From Mercurialis annua (taxonomy: Eukaryota; Streptophyta; Magnoliopsida; Malpighiales; Euphorbiaceae), in the NCBI RefSeq assembly GCF_937616625.2, contig NC_065571.1:30485879-30549878 (forward strand): a stretch of DNA of 64,000 bases. The letters are read 5' to 3'. This document shows positions 9,173 to 22,643 of this stretch, piece by piece. A program made the position numbers and the translations under genes. A model generated the notes under the pieces. It saw only the letters and a list, made by a program, of their open reading frames with translations, was not told the origin of the DNA and searched no databases. Each line of letters begins with the position of its first letter. Position 1 is the stretch's first letter.

Positions 9173-9289
9173 GGTACGATATCTTGATTTTCTGTGATTT
9201 CTATGATTTTTATTTGTGTTACATGTTGTCTGGTGCAAATAACTTATCGTGTTAAATTCGAGGACGAATTTTTAATTAGTTGGGGAGAA
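9173..9289 (+). other. 3' untranslated part and polypurine tract of element A
   Basis: After the pol stop, about 108 bp of AT-rich sequence holds AAATTCGAGGACGAATTTTT (9256-9275 area), an inverted repeat. TGGGGAGAA at 9281-9289 touches the 3' LTR and is the PPT that primes plus-strand DNA. Element B has the same PPT and a related GTCCTCGATTTT segment. Confidence 0.9.
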
Positions 9290-12159
9290 TGTAATATCCC
9301 GAGAATTTTTTAAAAATTTTATTATTAAGTTGCGGAAATAATTTGAGTCGTTCTCGGTATCGTAGATCGTTTGGTTTGCGTGTAGGGTTTTAATTGGGTT
9401 GATTTTAGCCCTATATAGGTTTGGTTGGCCCATGGGGGTTCGGCCCATGGGCCAAACCAAAATTTTTCGGCCCAAACACAGGTCTCGAACGAGACCTGTG
9501 CTAACCAAAGGCCACTCTCGTTCGAGAATTCCATTTTCGAACGAGACCATAGTTGATTTCAGCTATTCTCGTTCGAGAATGGCAATTCTCGAACGAGAAT
9601 GGGCCGAAATATGCTGGTCTCGTTCGAGACCAGCCCTATCCTTGCGAGGGGGCATATTCGTCCTTCTTTCTAACCTATTCCGACCTAGTTATATTCGAAA
9701 CTTTCTACCCTAATTCATTCTCCTCACTTCAGACAATCCATAGCCGTTTTCTGTTCACTTTTTCTTTGAAGTTTAACGCTCCAAAATCCCTTCCAAAGTT
9801 GTTGTCCGGTAAGTGTTCTTAAGCTCCATTATTTTCAGTTTTCGGTTTGAACGGCATTACGTAATTTGATTCGTTCTCTCTCGTTTCTAGATCGAAATTG
9901 AAACCGTTTGTTTCCAGAAGTTCTAGACTCGCGTGCATTCGATCCCCCACCTCATTTTTGTTGAACGGTACGCTATCGATATCGTTCCATTCGTCGTACG
10001 GTTTCCGTTTTAGAAGTGTTATAACTGTTTTTGATTGATTTGGTTACTGCCGAATGTTTCTTTCCTCTTTGCCATATTTTTGATTGATTTAAAGCTATCA
10101 ATCTCTTAGTATATTAGCTGTGAATCGTTTGGCTTCGGTTTGAGATCGTTTCCATCGATGAATCTTCACCATAACGAGTTGTTCATTGTCGCTGTTGCTT
10201 GTTCTCCTTATTACTGTTGTTTTCGGTTCATGAGTATTGCTTAGGGTGAGGTTTGAATTAATAAATGTTTGGGTTATGGGTTTTTGGTTTTGAAGTTTGG
10301 AAATTAATTGATGTCCATAGTTTCTGCAATTGTGAGCATGGAGGGGATGGGTTTTTGAATTGAGGAAGATGATGGCTAATAAGTCACTTTGATCATTAGC
10401 TTATTTTGTTTGAAATTATTAGGTCCTTTAAGTTATTTTTATTTGATGATAACTTGAATTTCATTATAATTTACAATTGATACTTTGTAAACGATATTTT
10501 TATAATTTAAGTTAAAATAAGTACTCGGGTAATTATATTAAATTCGAATATCAATTTGGCACGAAATTGGCCAAATTACAATTTAGTCCCTGAACGTTTT
10601 TTAAACTTATTTAATTAAGTTTTTGATTAGTAACGTTATATTTGGTATTAATTATAAACAAAAGTAATTAATTTGATTTTAAATATCTAATTGGCAAAAG
10701 TACAGTTTAGTCCCTAATTGGCTAAAATACAATTTAGTCCCTAAACTTGTATAAACTTCAAAGGGTTAGATTTTTGGGATGTAACTTGGGTTACTTTGAA
10801 TTGAAGTTATTGAGTTCCGCTTTTAAAATGGATTATTATTTTATTGAATTATTTTATAAATATAAACTCGAGTTTATATTGATAAACGTTTTGAGTCGAG
10901 TTAGATTTGGGTCACCCGACAAGTGAGGTTAGCTTGGTAGTTAATGATAACTCGGCTAACCCACTATTTGGAAATTAATTATTATTTAAAGTTTATCAAA
11001 TAATGTATATAAATTAGATTTTAAGCGAGAACTCAATAGACTTATATTAATTGGACTTTATTACCTTTTGGGTAGTTTTGTGTTGCTTTGAGTTATTTAA
11101 TTCCGACGTGTAATTTGTGCTAACCCTATGTGGTGTCTAGTACTCTCTAGAGTTAGGGTCTGTTTTTAATAATTATTTTATTTGTCTAGACCCATCTATT
11201 GTTCGTGCTCCAGAGGCGAACCAGGATTAGTTGCTTGCCGGTATTCACGTGGATTAGAAAGCAGTGAGTTTGTACTTACTATTTACCGCTTTATGAAGTA
11301 AATTTTTATTTTAATATTAAATTTATACTGTACGTATATTACGAACTGTTTTTATATTATGGCTCATAGTTGGAACATGCTACCTAATGGGCATCATTAG
11401 GACTACGTGTGCACCGGTATTGATCTGGGTAAGTTATATATGGAAATGTGGTAACTCGGTGTGAGCATAGCTCTCGAGACCAGGTAGATTAACTCGGTGT
11501 AGCTCAGCTCTCGGGACTCTGGTATAAGTGTGGTCAGTGGTAACTCGGTGTAGCTCAGCTCTCAGGACCAGACCTATTGGATTATATTGTTTATTTAGAA
11601 TTGTGGATTAGGGTTCCAACTATTATTCGTAATATCGTTATTAAATGTTTTAAACGGTTTTAAAGGTTTTCCACTTAATAAATGTAGATAGTGGTATAAA
11701 CTCATCTCAGTATATCTGACCCCGTTGTTTTCCTAATTTTCCCAGAGTTATGATCTGAGCGAGTTTGGTGATCTCCGCATTTACTTTTCCTTGGAGGTTC
11801 AATTTATTTTTGATAAACTGTAAAACATTTTATTTCTTAGACCGCAGTAGTAACTATACGTCTTTATTATTATTATAAATCTTTTCGGATTGGTTCGACT
11901 GGTTATATTGCTTTGGCATGTTATATTATTTACATTGGTTTATGATAAATCTATTTTAGACTTGAAATTGGATAAGCATGTTATATTTACTGCTGAATAT
12001 TATAACTGCTAGATTTAGGCTGAAGTCTCGGTTGCCCCCGAGCATTGGTTTCTGCAGGTTTATGTGTTTAAATGTTAATTGAAAGGCTAGCTACGGGTTT
12101 TGGTACTACATTACCCATACCCTAGCGCCGGTCGCGAATCATGAAAATGGGTCGTGACA
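9290..12159 (+). repeat. 3' LTR of element A
   Basis: It begins TGTAATATCCC and ends GGGTCGTGACA, with 2870 bp matching 1018-3828. It keeps features partly lost from the 5' copy: an extra hairpin segment near 9514-9550 and three instead of two copies of the TAACTCGGTGT motif (about 11449-11575). The hairpin cluster is at 9477-9633, the TATA-like box at 9689-9695, the donor-like GTAAGT at 9809-9814 and the acceptor-like CTGCAG ending at 12057. Confidence 0.95.
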
Positions 12160-12855
12160 TCTCGGGACCAGGTAGAGTAACTCGGTGTAGCTCAGCTTTC
12201 GGGACTCTGGATATGGTATAAGTGTGGTCGGTGGTAACTCGGTGTAGCTTAACTGTCGGGACCAGGCCTATTGGATTATGGAAATATTTAGTATTGTGGA
12301 TTAGGGTTCCAACTATTAAACGTAATGCTGTTATAAAATGTTTTAAACGGTTTTAAATGTTTTCCACCTAATAAATATAAATAGTGGTATAAACTCATCT
12401 CAGTATATCTGACCCTGTTGTTTTCCCATTTTTTACAGGCTTACTATTTAAGCAAGTTAGGTGATCTCCGTTTCTTTGTTTTTCTTCGGAGGTTCCATTT
12501 ATTTTTGTAAAACTATCAAACTGTTTTATTCTTAGAACACAGTAGTAGACTAGACGTCCTTATTATTATTACAATTGTTTGTCGATTGGTCCGACTAGTT
12601 ATATTGCTTTGGCATGTTACATTATTTACATTGGTTTAATTATGCCTGTTTTAGACTCAGTGTTGGAAAAGCATGTTATATAAATGTTGGATATTATAAA
12701 CTTCTAGAACTAGGGTAAAGTCTCAGATGCCCCTGAGCATTGGTTTTCTGCAGGTTTATGTGTTTGTATGTTAACCGAAAGGCTTGCTACTGGTTTTGGT
12801 ACTACATTACCCATACCCTAGCGCCGGTCACGATTCATGAAACTGGGTCGTGACA
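12160..12855 (+). mobile_element. Right part of the older interrupted LTR (D)
   Basis: Starts with the second TCTCG copy and continues the LTR sequence broken at 1017. It ends CTGGGTCGTGACA with the terminal CA at 12854-12855, exactly like A's LTR ends, and the satellite begins at the next base. It contains the acceptor-like TTTTCTGCAG ending at 12753, 102 bp from the end, and the small hairpin as CTCAG...CTGAG. It is noncoding. Confidence 0.88.
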
Positions 12856-15800
12856 TTCAAACTTTTCCCCTTTTTAGCGATTTAAGCCAAACGTTTAAAA
12901 CGTTATGAAACCAATCCAAACGTTTAAAACGTTTCGAAACAACTCCAAACGTTTCACCTTTCTAGCGATTTAAGCCAAACGTTGAAAAAGTTACAAAACA
13001 AATCCTAACATTTTACCTTTTAAGCGATTTAAGCCAAACGTTTAAAACTTTACTAAACAAATTCTAACTTTTTACCTTTTTGCGATTCAAGCTAAACGTT
13101 TAAACAGTTACAAGACAAATCCAAACTTTTTACCTTTTTAGCGATTTAAGCGAAACGTTTATAGTATTACAAAAGAAATCCAAACATTTAAAACGACAAA
13201 ACAAATCCTAACGTTTCGCTTTTTAGCGATTTAAGCCAAAACGTTTAAAATGTTACAAAACAAATCCACACGTTTCACCTTTTTAGCGATTTAAGCCAAA
13301 TGTTTAAAATATTACGAAACAAATCCAAACGTTTAAAACGAAACAAATCCTAACGTGTCACCTTTTAGCGATTTAAGCGAAACATTTTAAATGCTACGAA
13401 ACAAATCCAAACATTTAAAATGTTACAAAATAAATCTTAACATTTCACCTTTTTTAGCGATTGAAGCCAAACATTTACAAACGTTACGAAACAAATCCAA
13501 ACCTTTCACCTTTTGAGCAATTTAAGCCAAATGTTAACAAACGTTACGAAACAAATCCAAATATTTTACCTTTTTAACGATGTAAGCCAAACATTTAAAA
13601 CGTTACGAAACTAATCCAAACGTTTAAAACGTTACGAAACAAATCCAAACGTTTCACATTATTAGCGTATTAAGCCAAACGTTTACAAATGTTACTAAAC
13701 AAATCCAAACCTTTTACCTTTTTATCCATTTAAGCCAAATATTTAAAACGTTACAAAACAAATCCAAACGTTTAAAACGTTACGAAACAAATCCAAACGT
13801 TTCACCTTTTTAGCGATTTAAGCCAAATTTTTACAAACGTTACGAAACAAATCCAAACGTTTCACCTTTTTAGTGATTTAAGTCAAACGTTTAAAACATT
13901 ACGAAACCAATCCAAACGTTTAAAACATTACGAAACAAATCCTAACGTTTCACTTTTTTAGCGATTTAAGCCAAATGTTTAAAACTTGACGGAACAAATC
14001 CTAATGTTTCGCCTTTTTAGGGATTTAAGCCAAACATATATAACGTTATGAAATAAATCCTAACTATTTCCTTTTTTAGCGATTAAAGCCAAATGTTTAA
14101 AACGTTACGAAACAAATGTAAACGTGTCCCCTTTTTAGTGATTTAAGGGAAAAGTTTAAGACGCTACGAGACCAATCCAAACGTTTAAAACATTACGAAA
14201 TAAATCATAACGTTTCACCTTTTTATCGATTTAAGCCAAACGTTTACAAACGTTACGAAACAAATCCAAACGTTTCACCTTTTTACAGATTTAACTTAAA
14301 CGTTTAAAATGTAACGAAACAAATCCTAATGTTTCACCTTTTTAACGATTTAAGCCACACATTTTAAACATTACGAAACAAATCCTAACGTTTTCCCTTT
14401 TTAGCGATTTAAGCCTAACGTTTAAAACGTTATGAAACAAATCCAAACATTTCACCTTTTTAGCGATGTAAGTCAAACGATTACAAAAGTTACGACACAA
14501 ATTGAAGCGTTTCACCTTTTTAGCATTGTAAGCCAAAAATTTAAAACGTTACTTAACCAATACAAATGTTTGAAACGTTATGTAACTAAATGAAACGTTT
14601 CACCTTTTTAGTGATTTAAGGGAAACGTTTAAAACATTACGAAACAAATTAAAACATTTCCCCTTTTTATCGATTTAAGCCAAACGTCTAAAACCGTTAC
14701 AAAATAAATCCAAATGTTTCCCCTTTTTTGCGATTTAAGCCAAACGTTTAAAACGTTACGATACCAATCCAAACATTTAAAACATTATGAAAACAAACCA
14801 AATGTTTAAAATGTTACAAAAAAATCCGAACGTTTCACCTTTTTAGTGATTTAAGCGAAACGTTTAAAATATAACGAAACAAATCCTAACGTTTTGCTTT
14901 TTTAACGATTTAAGCCAAGTTTGGCTTGAATCGCAAAAAGGTGAAATGTTATGATTTGTTTCATAATTTTTTAAACGTTTGGATTTGTGTCGTAACGTTT
15001 TAAACGTTTGGCTTAAATTTCTAAAAATGTGAAACGTTAGGATTTGTTTTGTAACGTTTTAAATGTTTGGCTTAAATAGCGAAAAAGGTGAAACGTTAGG
15101 ATTTCTTTCGAAAAGTTTTAAACGTTTGGATTGGTTTATTAACGTTTTAAACGTTTGGCTTAAATCACTAAAAAGGTGAAACATTTGGATTTGTTCCGAA
15201 ACGTTTTAAACGTTTGGCTTAAATCGCTCAAAAGGTGAAACGTTAGGATTTGTTTCGTAATGTTTTAAAAGTTTGGCATAAATTTCTAAAAAGGTGAAAT
15301 GTTAGGATTTATATCGTAACATTTTAATCGTTTAGATTCGTTTCGTAACGTTTTAAACGTTTTACCTTTTTAGCGATTTAAGCTAAACGTATAAAACGTT
15401 ACGGAATCAATCCAAACGTATAAAACGATACGAAACAAATCCAAACGTTTCACCTTTTTAACCATTTAAGCCAAACGTTTTCAAACGTTACGAAACAAAT
15501 CCAAACGTTTAAAACATTACGAAACCAATCCAAACGTTTAAAACATTACGAAACAAATCCAAATGTTTAAAACGTTACGAAACAAATTCTAACATTTAAC
15601 CTTTTTAGCGATTTAAGCCAAACGTTTAAAACTTTTCGAAACAAATCCTAGCATTTCGCCTTTTTAGCGGTTTGTGCCAAACGTTACGAAATAAATCCTA
15701 ACTATTACCCTTTTTAGCGATTTAAGCGAAATGCTAAAACATTTCGAAATATATCAAAACGGGTCCCCTTTTTAGTTATTTAAGGAAAACGTTTAAAATG

Positions 15801-18800
15801 ATACGAAAAAAATCCTAACATTTCACCATTTTAGTGATTTAAGCCAAACGTTATTTTATTGATTTAAGCCAAACGTTTAAAACGTTACGAAACCAATCCG
15901 AACGTTTAAAACGTTATAAAACAAATCCTAGCGTTTCACTTTTTTAGTAATTTAAGCCAAATGTTTAAAACGTAACGAAACAAACCCTAACGTTTCGTCT
16001 TTTTAACGATTTATGCCAAACATTGAAAATGTTACGAAACAAATGCTTACGTATCCCCTCTTTTGAGATTTAAGCCAAACGTTTATTACGTTACAAAACA
16101 AATCCAAATATTTCACCTTTTTAACGATTTAAGCCAAACGTTTACAAACGTTACGAAAAAAAATCCAAATGTTTCACCTTTTTAGCGATTTAAGCCAAAC
16201 ATTTAAAAAGTTACGAAACCAATCCAAACGTTTAAATAATTACGAAACAAATCTAAACGTTTCACCTTTTTAGCGATTTAAGCCAAATGTTTACAAACAT
16301 TACGAAACAAATCCATATGTTTCACCTTTTTATCAATTTAAGCCAAATATTTAAAACGTTGTGAAACCAACCCAAATGTTTAAAATGTTACGAAACAAAT
16401 CCAAACGTTTCATCTTTTTAGCGATTTAGGCCAAACGTTTACAAACATTACATAACAAATCCAAACGATTCATTTTTTTAGCGATTTAAGCCAAACGTAT
16501 AAAATGTAACGAAACCAATCCAAACATTTAAAACGTTACGAAACAAATCCTAACGTTTCCTCTTTTTAGCCATTTATGCCAAACGTTTACAAACTTTACA
16601 AAACAAATCCAAAAGTTTCACCTTTTTAGAGATTTAAGCCAAACGATTACAAACGTTACGAAATAAATCAAAACGCTTCACCTTTTTAGCGAGTTCAGTC
16701 AAACATTTAAATTGTTACTTAACCAATCCAAATGTTTCACCTTTTTAGCGATTTAAGCCAATTGTTTAAAACGCTTCAAAACCAATCCAAACGTTTAAAA
16801 CGTTACAAAAAATCCAAATATTTTCCTTTATTTGCGATTTAAGACAAACTTTTGAAAACATTACGAAACAAATCGAAACGTTTCACCTTTTTTAGTGATT
16901 TAAGCCAAACGTTTAAAAAGTTACGAAACAAATCCTAACATTTCACCTATTTAGTGATTTAAGCCAAACGTTTAAAACTTAACGAAATAAATCCTAATGT
17001 TTCGCCTTTTAAGAGATTTAAGCCAACAATTAAAAAGGTTATGAAACAAATCCTAACGTTTCCCCTATTTAGCGATTGAAGCCAAACGTCACAAATTTTT
17101 GGAAACAAATCCAAACGTTTTACCCTTTTAGCGATATAAGCCAAAACGTTTAAAACATTATTTAACCAATCTAAACGTTTATAACAATATGAAACAAATG
17201 CAAACGTTTCACCTTTTTAGCGATTTAAGCGAAATGTTTAAAATGTTACGAAACAATAAACGTTTCAAAACAAATCCTAACGTTTCACCTTTTTAGAGAT
17301 TTAAGAAAAAACGTTTAAAATATTAAAAAACAAATCCAAATGTTTCACCTTTTAGCGATTTAAGCGAAACGTTTAAAATATTACGAAATAAATCCAAACG
17401 TTTAAAAGAAAAGAAATCCTAACGTTTCCCCTTTTTAGCGATTTAAGCCAAACGTTTAAAACGTTACGAAAAAAATCCTAACATTTCACCTTTTAGCGAT
17501 TAAAGCAAGACGTTTAAAATGTTACGAAACAAATCCGAACGTTACATCTTTTTAGTTATTTAAGCCAAACGTTTACAAACGTTGCGAAACAAATCCAAAC
17601 GTTTCACCTTTTTAGCGATTTAAGCCAAACATTTAAAACGTTGCGAAACCAATCAAAACGTTTAAAACATTACGAAACAAATCCAAACGCTTCACCTTCT
17701 TAGTGATTTAAGCCAAACGTTTACAAACATTACGAAATAAATCCAAACGTTTCACCTTTTTTACTATTTGGGCCAAATATTTAAAACGTTATGAAACAAA
17801 TCCTAACATTCTCCCTTTTTAGCGATTTAAGCCAAACGTTACAAATGTTTCTAAACAAATCCAAACGTTTCACCTTTTTAGCGATATAAGCCAAACGTTT
17901 AAAGCGTTAGGAAACTAATCCAAATGTTTTTTAACGTTATGAAACAAATCCAAAGGTTTCACTTTTTAAGCGATTTAAGCCAAACGTTTACGAACGTTAC
18001 GAAACAAATCTAAACGTTTTACCTTTTTAGCGATTTAAGCCAAACGTTTAAAACATAACAAAAACAATAAAAACATTTAAAACGTTATGAAATAAATCCT
18101 AACGTTTCCCCGTTTTAGCCATTTAAGTCAAACTTTAACAAAGGCTACAAAACAAATCCAAACGTTTCTCCTTTTTAGCGATTGAAGCCAAACGATTACA
18201 AACGTTACGAAACAAATCCAAGCGTTTCACCTTTTTAGCGATTTAAGCCAAACATTTAAAATATTACTTAACCAATCCAAACGTTTCACCTTTTTAGCGA
18301 TTTAAGCCAAACGTTTAAGACGTTACGAAACCAATCCAAACGTTTAAAACGTTACAAATATCAAACATTTCCCCTTTTTAGAGAATTAAGCCAAATGTTT
18401 ACAAAAGTTACGAAACAAATCCAAACAATTAACCATTTTAGCGATTTAAGCCGAACGTTTAAAATGTTTCGAAACAAATTTAAACGTTTTACCTTTTTAG
18501 CGATTTAAGCCAAACATTTAAAATGTTACGGAACCAATCCAAACGTATAAAACGATACGAAACAAATCCAAATGTTTCACCGTTTTAGCCATTTAAGCCA
18601 AACGTTTTCAAACGTTACGAAACAAATCCAAACGTTTAAAACATTACGAAACCAATCCAAACTTTTAAAACATTACGAAAACAATCCAAACTTTTAAAAT
18701 GTTACGAAACAAATCCTAACATTCAACCTTTTTAGCGATTTAAGCCAAACGTTTAAAACGGTTCAAAACAAATCCTAGCATTTCGCCTTTTTAGCGGTTT

Positions 18801-20309
18801 GTGCCAAACCTTTAAAACGTTACGAAATAAATCCTAACTATTACCCTTTTTAGCGATTTAAGCGAAATGATAAAACATTTCAAAATAAATCAAAACGGGT
18901 CCCCTTTTTAGTATTTAAGGCAAACGTTCAAAATGATACGAAAAAAATCCTAACATTTCACCATTTTAGTTATTTAAGCCAAACGTTATTTTAGTGATTT
19001 AAGCCAAACATTTAAAACGTTACGAAACCAATCCTAGCGTTTCACCTTTTTAGTAATTTAAGCCAAATGTTTAAAACGTAACGAAACAAACCCTAATGTT
19101 TCGTCTTTTTAACGATTTAAGCCAAACATTGAAACGTTATGAAATAAATACTTACGTTTCCCCTCTTTTGCGATTTAAGCCAAACGTTTAAAACATTACA
19201 AAACAAATCCAAACATTTCACCTTTTTAGCGATTTAAGCCAAACGATTACAAACGTTACGAAACAAATCCAAATGTTTCACGTTTATAGCGATTTAAGCC
19301 AAACATTTAAAACGTTACGAAACAAATCCTAACGTTTTCCCTTTTTAACGATTTAAGCCAAACATTTAAAATGTTACGAAAAAATCCAAACGTTTTGCCT
19401 TTTTAGCGATTTAAGCCAAACGATTACAAACATTACGAAACAAATCCAAACGTTCAACTTTTTAGCGATTTAAGCCAAACATTTAAAACATTTCTTAACT
19501 TATCCAAACGTTTAAAACGTTATGAAACAAATCCAAACGTTTCACCTTTTTAGTGATTTAAGCTAAACGTTTAAAATGTGACGAAACAAATCCAAACGTT
19601 TAAAACGTTACAAAACAAATCCCAACGTTTCACCTTTTTAGCGATTTAAGCCAAAACGTTTAAAATGTTACAAAACAAATCCAAATGTTTCACTTTTTAA
19701 GCGATTTAAGTGAAACTTTTACAATATTACGAATTAAATCCAGACGTTTAAAAGAAAACAAATCCTAGCGTCTCCCCTTTTTAGCGATTTAACCAAATGT
19801 TTAAAACGTTACGAAACAAAACCTAACGTTTCACCTTTTATCGATTTAAACGAAACGTTTAAAATGTCACGAAATAAATCCAAAAGTTCCATCTTGTTAG
19901 CTATTTAAGCCCAACATTTACAAATGTTACGAAACAAATGCAAATGTTTCACCTTTTCAGCGATTTAAGCAAAACATTTAAAACGTTACGAAACCAATCC
20001 AAACGTTAAAAACGATACAAAAAAAATCCAAATGTTTCTCCTTTTTAGCAATTTAAGCCAAACGTTTACAAACGTTACGAAACAAATCCAAACGCTTCAC
20101 CTTTTTAGCGATTTAAGCCAAACGTTTAAAATGTTGCGAAACAAATCCAAACGTTTAAAACGTTAGAAAACAAATCCTAACGTTTCCCCTTTTTAGCGAT
20201 TTAAGTCAAACGATTACAAACGTTACGAAACAAATCTAAACGTTTCACCTTTTTAGTGATTTAAGCCAAACATTTAAAACGTTACTTAACCAATCTAAAC
20301 GTTTAAAAC
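12856..20309 (+). repeat. Satellite block I
   Basis: About 7.45 kb of tandem repeats. The unit joins half a (AAAACGTTACGAAAC then AAATCCAAACGTTT, 29 bp) and half b (CACCTTTTTAGCGATTTAAG then CCAAACGTTT, 30 bp). Most monomers are ab (59-60 bp); aa doublets create extra ~29-bp steps. Copies here are more diverged and irregular than in block III. Most of the variation I see is CG to TG or CA. A partial longer-range repeat links about 15360-16100 with 18480-19200. One patch (14919-15360) is inverted. I see no genes. Confidence 0.95.
14919..15360 (-). repeat. Inverted patch inside the satellite
   Basis: For about 440 bp the repeat reads in the opposite orientation (GGCTTAAAT, AAAAGGTGAAACGTT, GGATTTGTTTCGTAACG). 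The left switch is at GATTTAAGCCAA/GTTTGGCTTGAATC, head to head. The right switch falls in AAACGTTT, a self-palindrome present in every monomer. It holds about seven monomers. I noticed no other inverted patch in the 38 kb. Confidence 0.9.
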
Positions 20310-22492
20310 TGTCACGGCCCAATTTCATGGATCGCTATCGGCGCTAGGGTATGGGTATGGTTGTAACAAAACCCGTAGAAGGCCTCGCAAATAAAAATTC
20401 AAACATATAAACCTGCAGAAAAACACTGCTCGAGTGCAACCGAGACTCCAACCTAAGTCTAACAGTTTATATAAACAATTATATAATAAAATGCTCGGCT
20501 CAAACTTGAGATTCCAAAAAACATGTCTTATATAAATAATAAATCGATTTCAAAGTATAACATGCGAAATTCAATATAACATAGTCGGACTACTCTGACA
20601 AACCAAAGTATAAAATATCAATAAAGACTAACTAGTTCTATTGCGGTTTAAGAGTATAAAAAAGTTGACCAGTTTTATTTAAAACAAAGAACTTCTGAGG
20701 GAAAGCAAGAAATCGGAGATCAACAAACGCTCTCAAATCATTAGCCTGGAAAAATTGGGAAAACAACAAGGTCAGATATACTGAGATGAGTTCGTAATGT
20801 TATTTACATGTATTAAGTTTAAAACACTTAAAACAAATCCTTTTACACTAATATACGTAAGATTATGGAAATAACAGTATTGAAATGATACTAACGTAAG
20901 TATGACGTGTCATACTGAACCCAGAGTGGACGGGAACAAATCCTCGTCATATACCAGCGAAAGCTAGACATTGGTCTGCCGATCCCAAAGTACTTACCGG
21001 TGCACACAGTCTCGATACAAGCCTATCGAGTAGCTCGTTCCAATCCAGATCCATATTCGCTTAAAACAGTTCGAAAACAGTTTTTACACTAACATAAATG
21101 CGGTATTAATAAATGCGGTACTTAATAAAGCGATAAATAATATTACAAACTCACTGCTTGCTTATCCACGTGAAATCTTGGCAAACAGATAACCCTGCGT
21201 AGACTCCGAAACACGAGCAGTCGACGGGTCTAAAACAAGGTATAAGTTAAAATTCATTCAGCCCCTAACTCTAAGAATAATAGACACCACATAGAACTAG
21301 CATCTCAACACAACCAAAGAACAACATCTGAAACACAAGTAATTCCAAAGCTAAAGTACATACATATCCAACCAACACAATAATAAGTTTAACTTAGTAG
21401 TCTGTTTTCCATATATCCATTACATGCTCAACACAACATGTCGGGCGATCCATGTCTAACCCGACCCAACCAGAGTAAAATCCAAAGTTAAATCGTTTAA
21501 ACAAAACCAACGTTTTGAAAATAAAGAACTCACTATAGGCATAACACAACCAAGGCATAATAAATAACTTGATATCAAACACTTTGAAATACTTAAACTC
21601 AGATATGAAATATCAACTCAAATAGCCATAAAATCCACCACACTTATATACCATAACAACCTTTGATTTTCAAAACAACCCAAGGTAAACTAATATTTTA
21701 TAAATGTCCAAAATAGTTTATAAAACGTATTTTCAGTCATTAAGAATTTTATCAAAACCAAAATTAAGCCAAAAGCACCCAAATAACCAAATTTGGTAAT
21801 TTTGCCGAAAATTGCCTAAACTAGTCAATTGATTCAAAATCAACAATAGATGCACCAAAGTATGTTACTACTGATTTAAAAACATCAAAACATCCTATAA
21901 AAAATATTAGATCAGTAAGTATAGTATTCGAAAACCATTTTTCAATCGTTGTGTTCAATTTCCTTAAATTCGTCAATTTCGTAAATCGTAGAGATTTCAA
22001 AAGTCAATTCAATTCAAATTCTCACTTTAAAGCAAAAGCTCTTGAAATCAGTAGATATAGATGTATAAACTCATAACAACTTAAATAATCCAGATTAAAT
22101 CATTCGAATCAATCGCTAAAAGAATCAATTCACAAACGACCTTAAAATAGTGATTTCTACGATCAAATCATAACACGAATCAATACCACTCTTAAATCTA
22201 ACCAACAAATCCAAACACTCAAAGTAAAACCAATCTTAATTACAATAAATCAGCCCTAAAACTTATATTTCCAGAATTAATTATAGCAAAATAGAAAATA
22301 ATTGCCACAACATATAAATCTCTACCAAAAACTCAAAGTAGAGGAGCACATACCTCTTGAACTCAAAGGAAATGAAATACCTAGAAAATATATCAATCAA
22401 GCCTACAAAAATTGATAACCAAAGAGCTATTGAATCTAAATTTGAATGAATCGATAAACCAATGATTAAACCATAAGAACAACGATCAAAAT

Positions 22493-22616
22493 ACTCACCA
22501 AGGATCTAAATATGAGTAGGATGAGTGTAGGAATGATATTGACAGAGGTCTCAGCCATTCTAGGGTTTTAAAAATGTTTGGAAATAATTTTAAGTCGAGA
22601 TAAGGGAGTATTTATA
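22493..22616 (-). promoter_or_regulatory. TATA box and splice-donor-like site, 3' LTR of B
   Basis: On the minus strand TATAAATA (22609-22616) is followed 118 bp later by TTG|GTGAGT (GTGAGT at 22493-22498). The 5' LTR has TATATATA (29679-29686) and GTGAGT (29563-29568), again 118 bp apart. Spacing matches A and C although the sequence in between does not. Confidence 0.55.
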
Positions 22617-22643
22617 GTAAATGACGGTTTTAACAGTGTTCCG

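Larger units (their letters stand above)
1018..12159 (+). mobile_element. Element A: full-length, inactivated Ty3/Gypsy chromovirus (Tekay/Del-like)
   Basis: This is a complete LTR retrotransposon of about 11.1 kb. In order it has the 5' LTR (2811 bp), a tRNA-iMet PBS, a 329-bp leader, gag, protease, reverse transcriptase, RNase H, integrase with a chromodomain-like tail, a PPT and the 3' LTR (2870 bp), with a 5-bp target duplication. The PR-RT-RH-IN order is that of Ty3/Gypsy. The long LTRs and the C-terminal tail resemble the Tekay/Del clade; clade assignment is from memory of the family, not from a search. Both coding parts are broken: two stops in gag, a frameshift near 5800 and six stops in pol, all eight stops TAG. 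The first ~190 bp of the two LTRs differ at about eight positions, so the insertion is not very recent. The host sequence is an older LTR of the same family. Confidence 0.95.
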
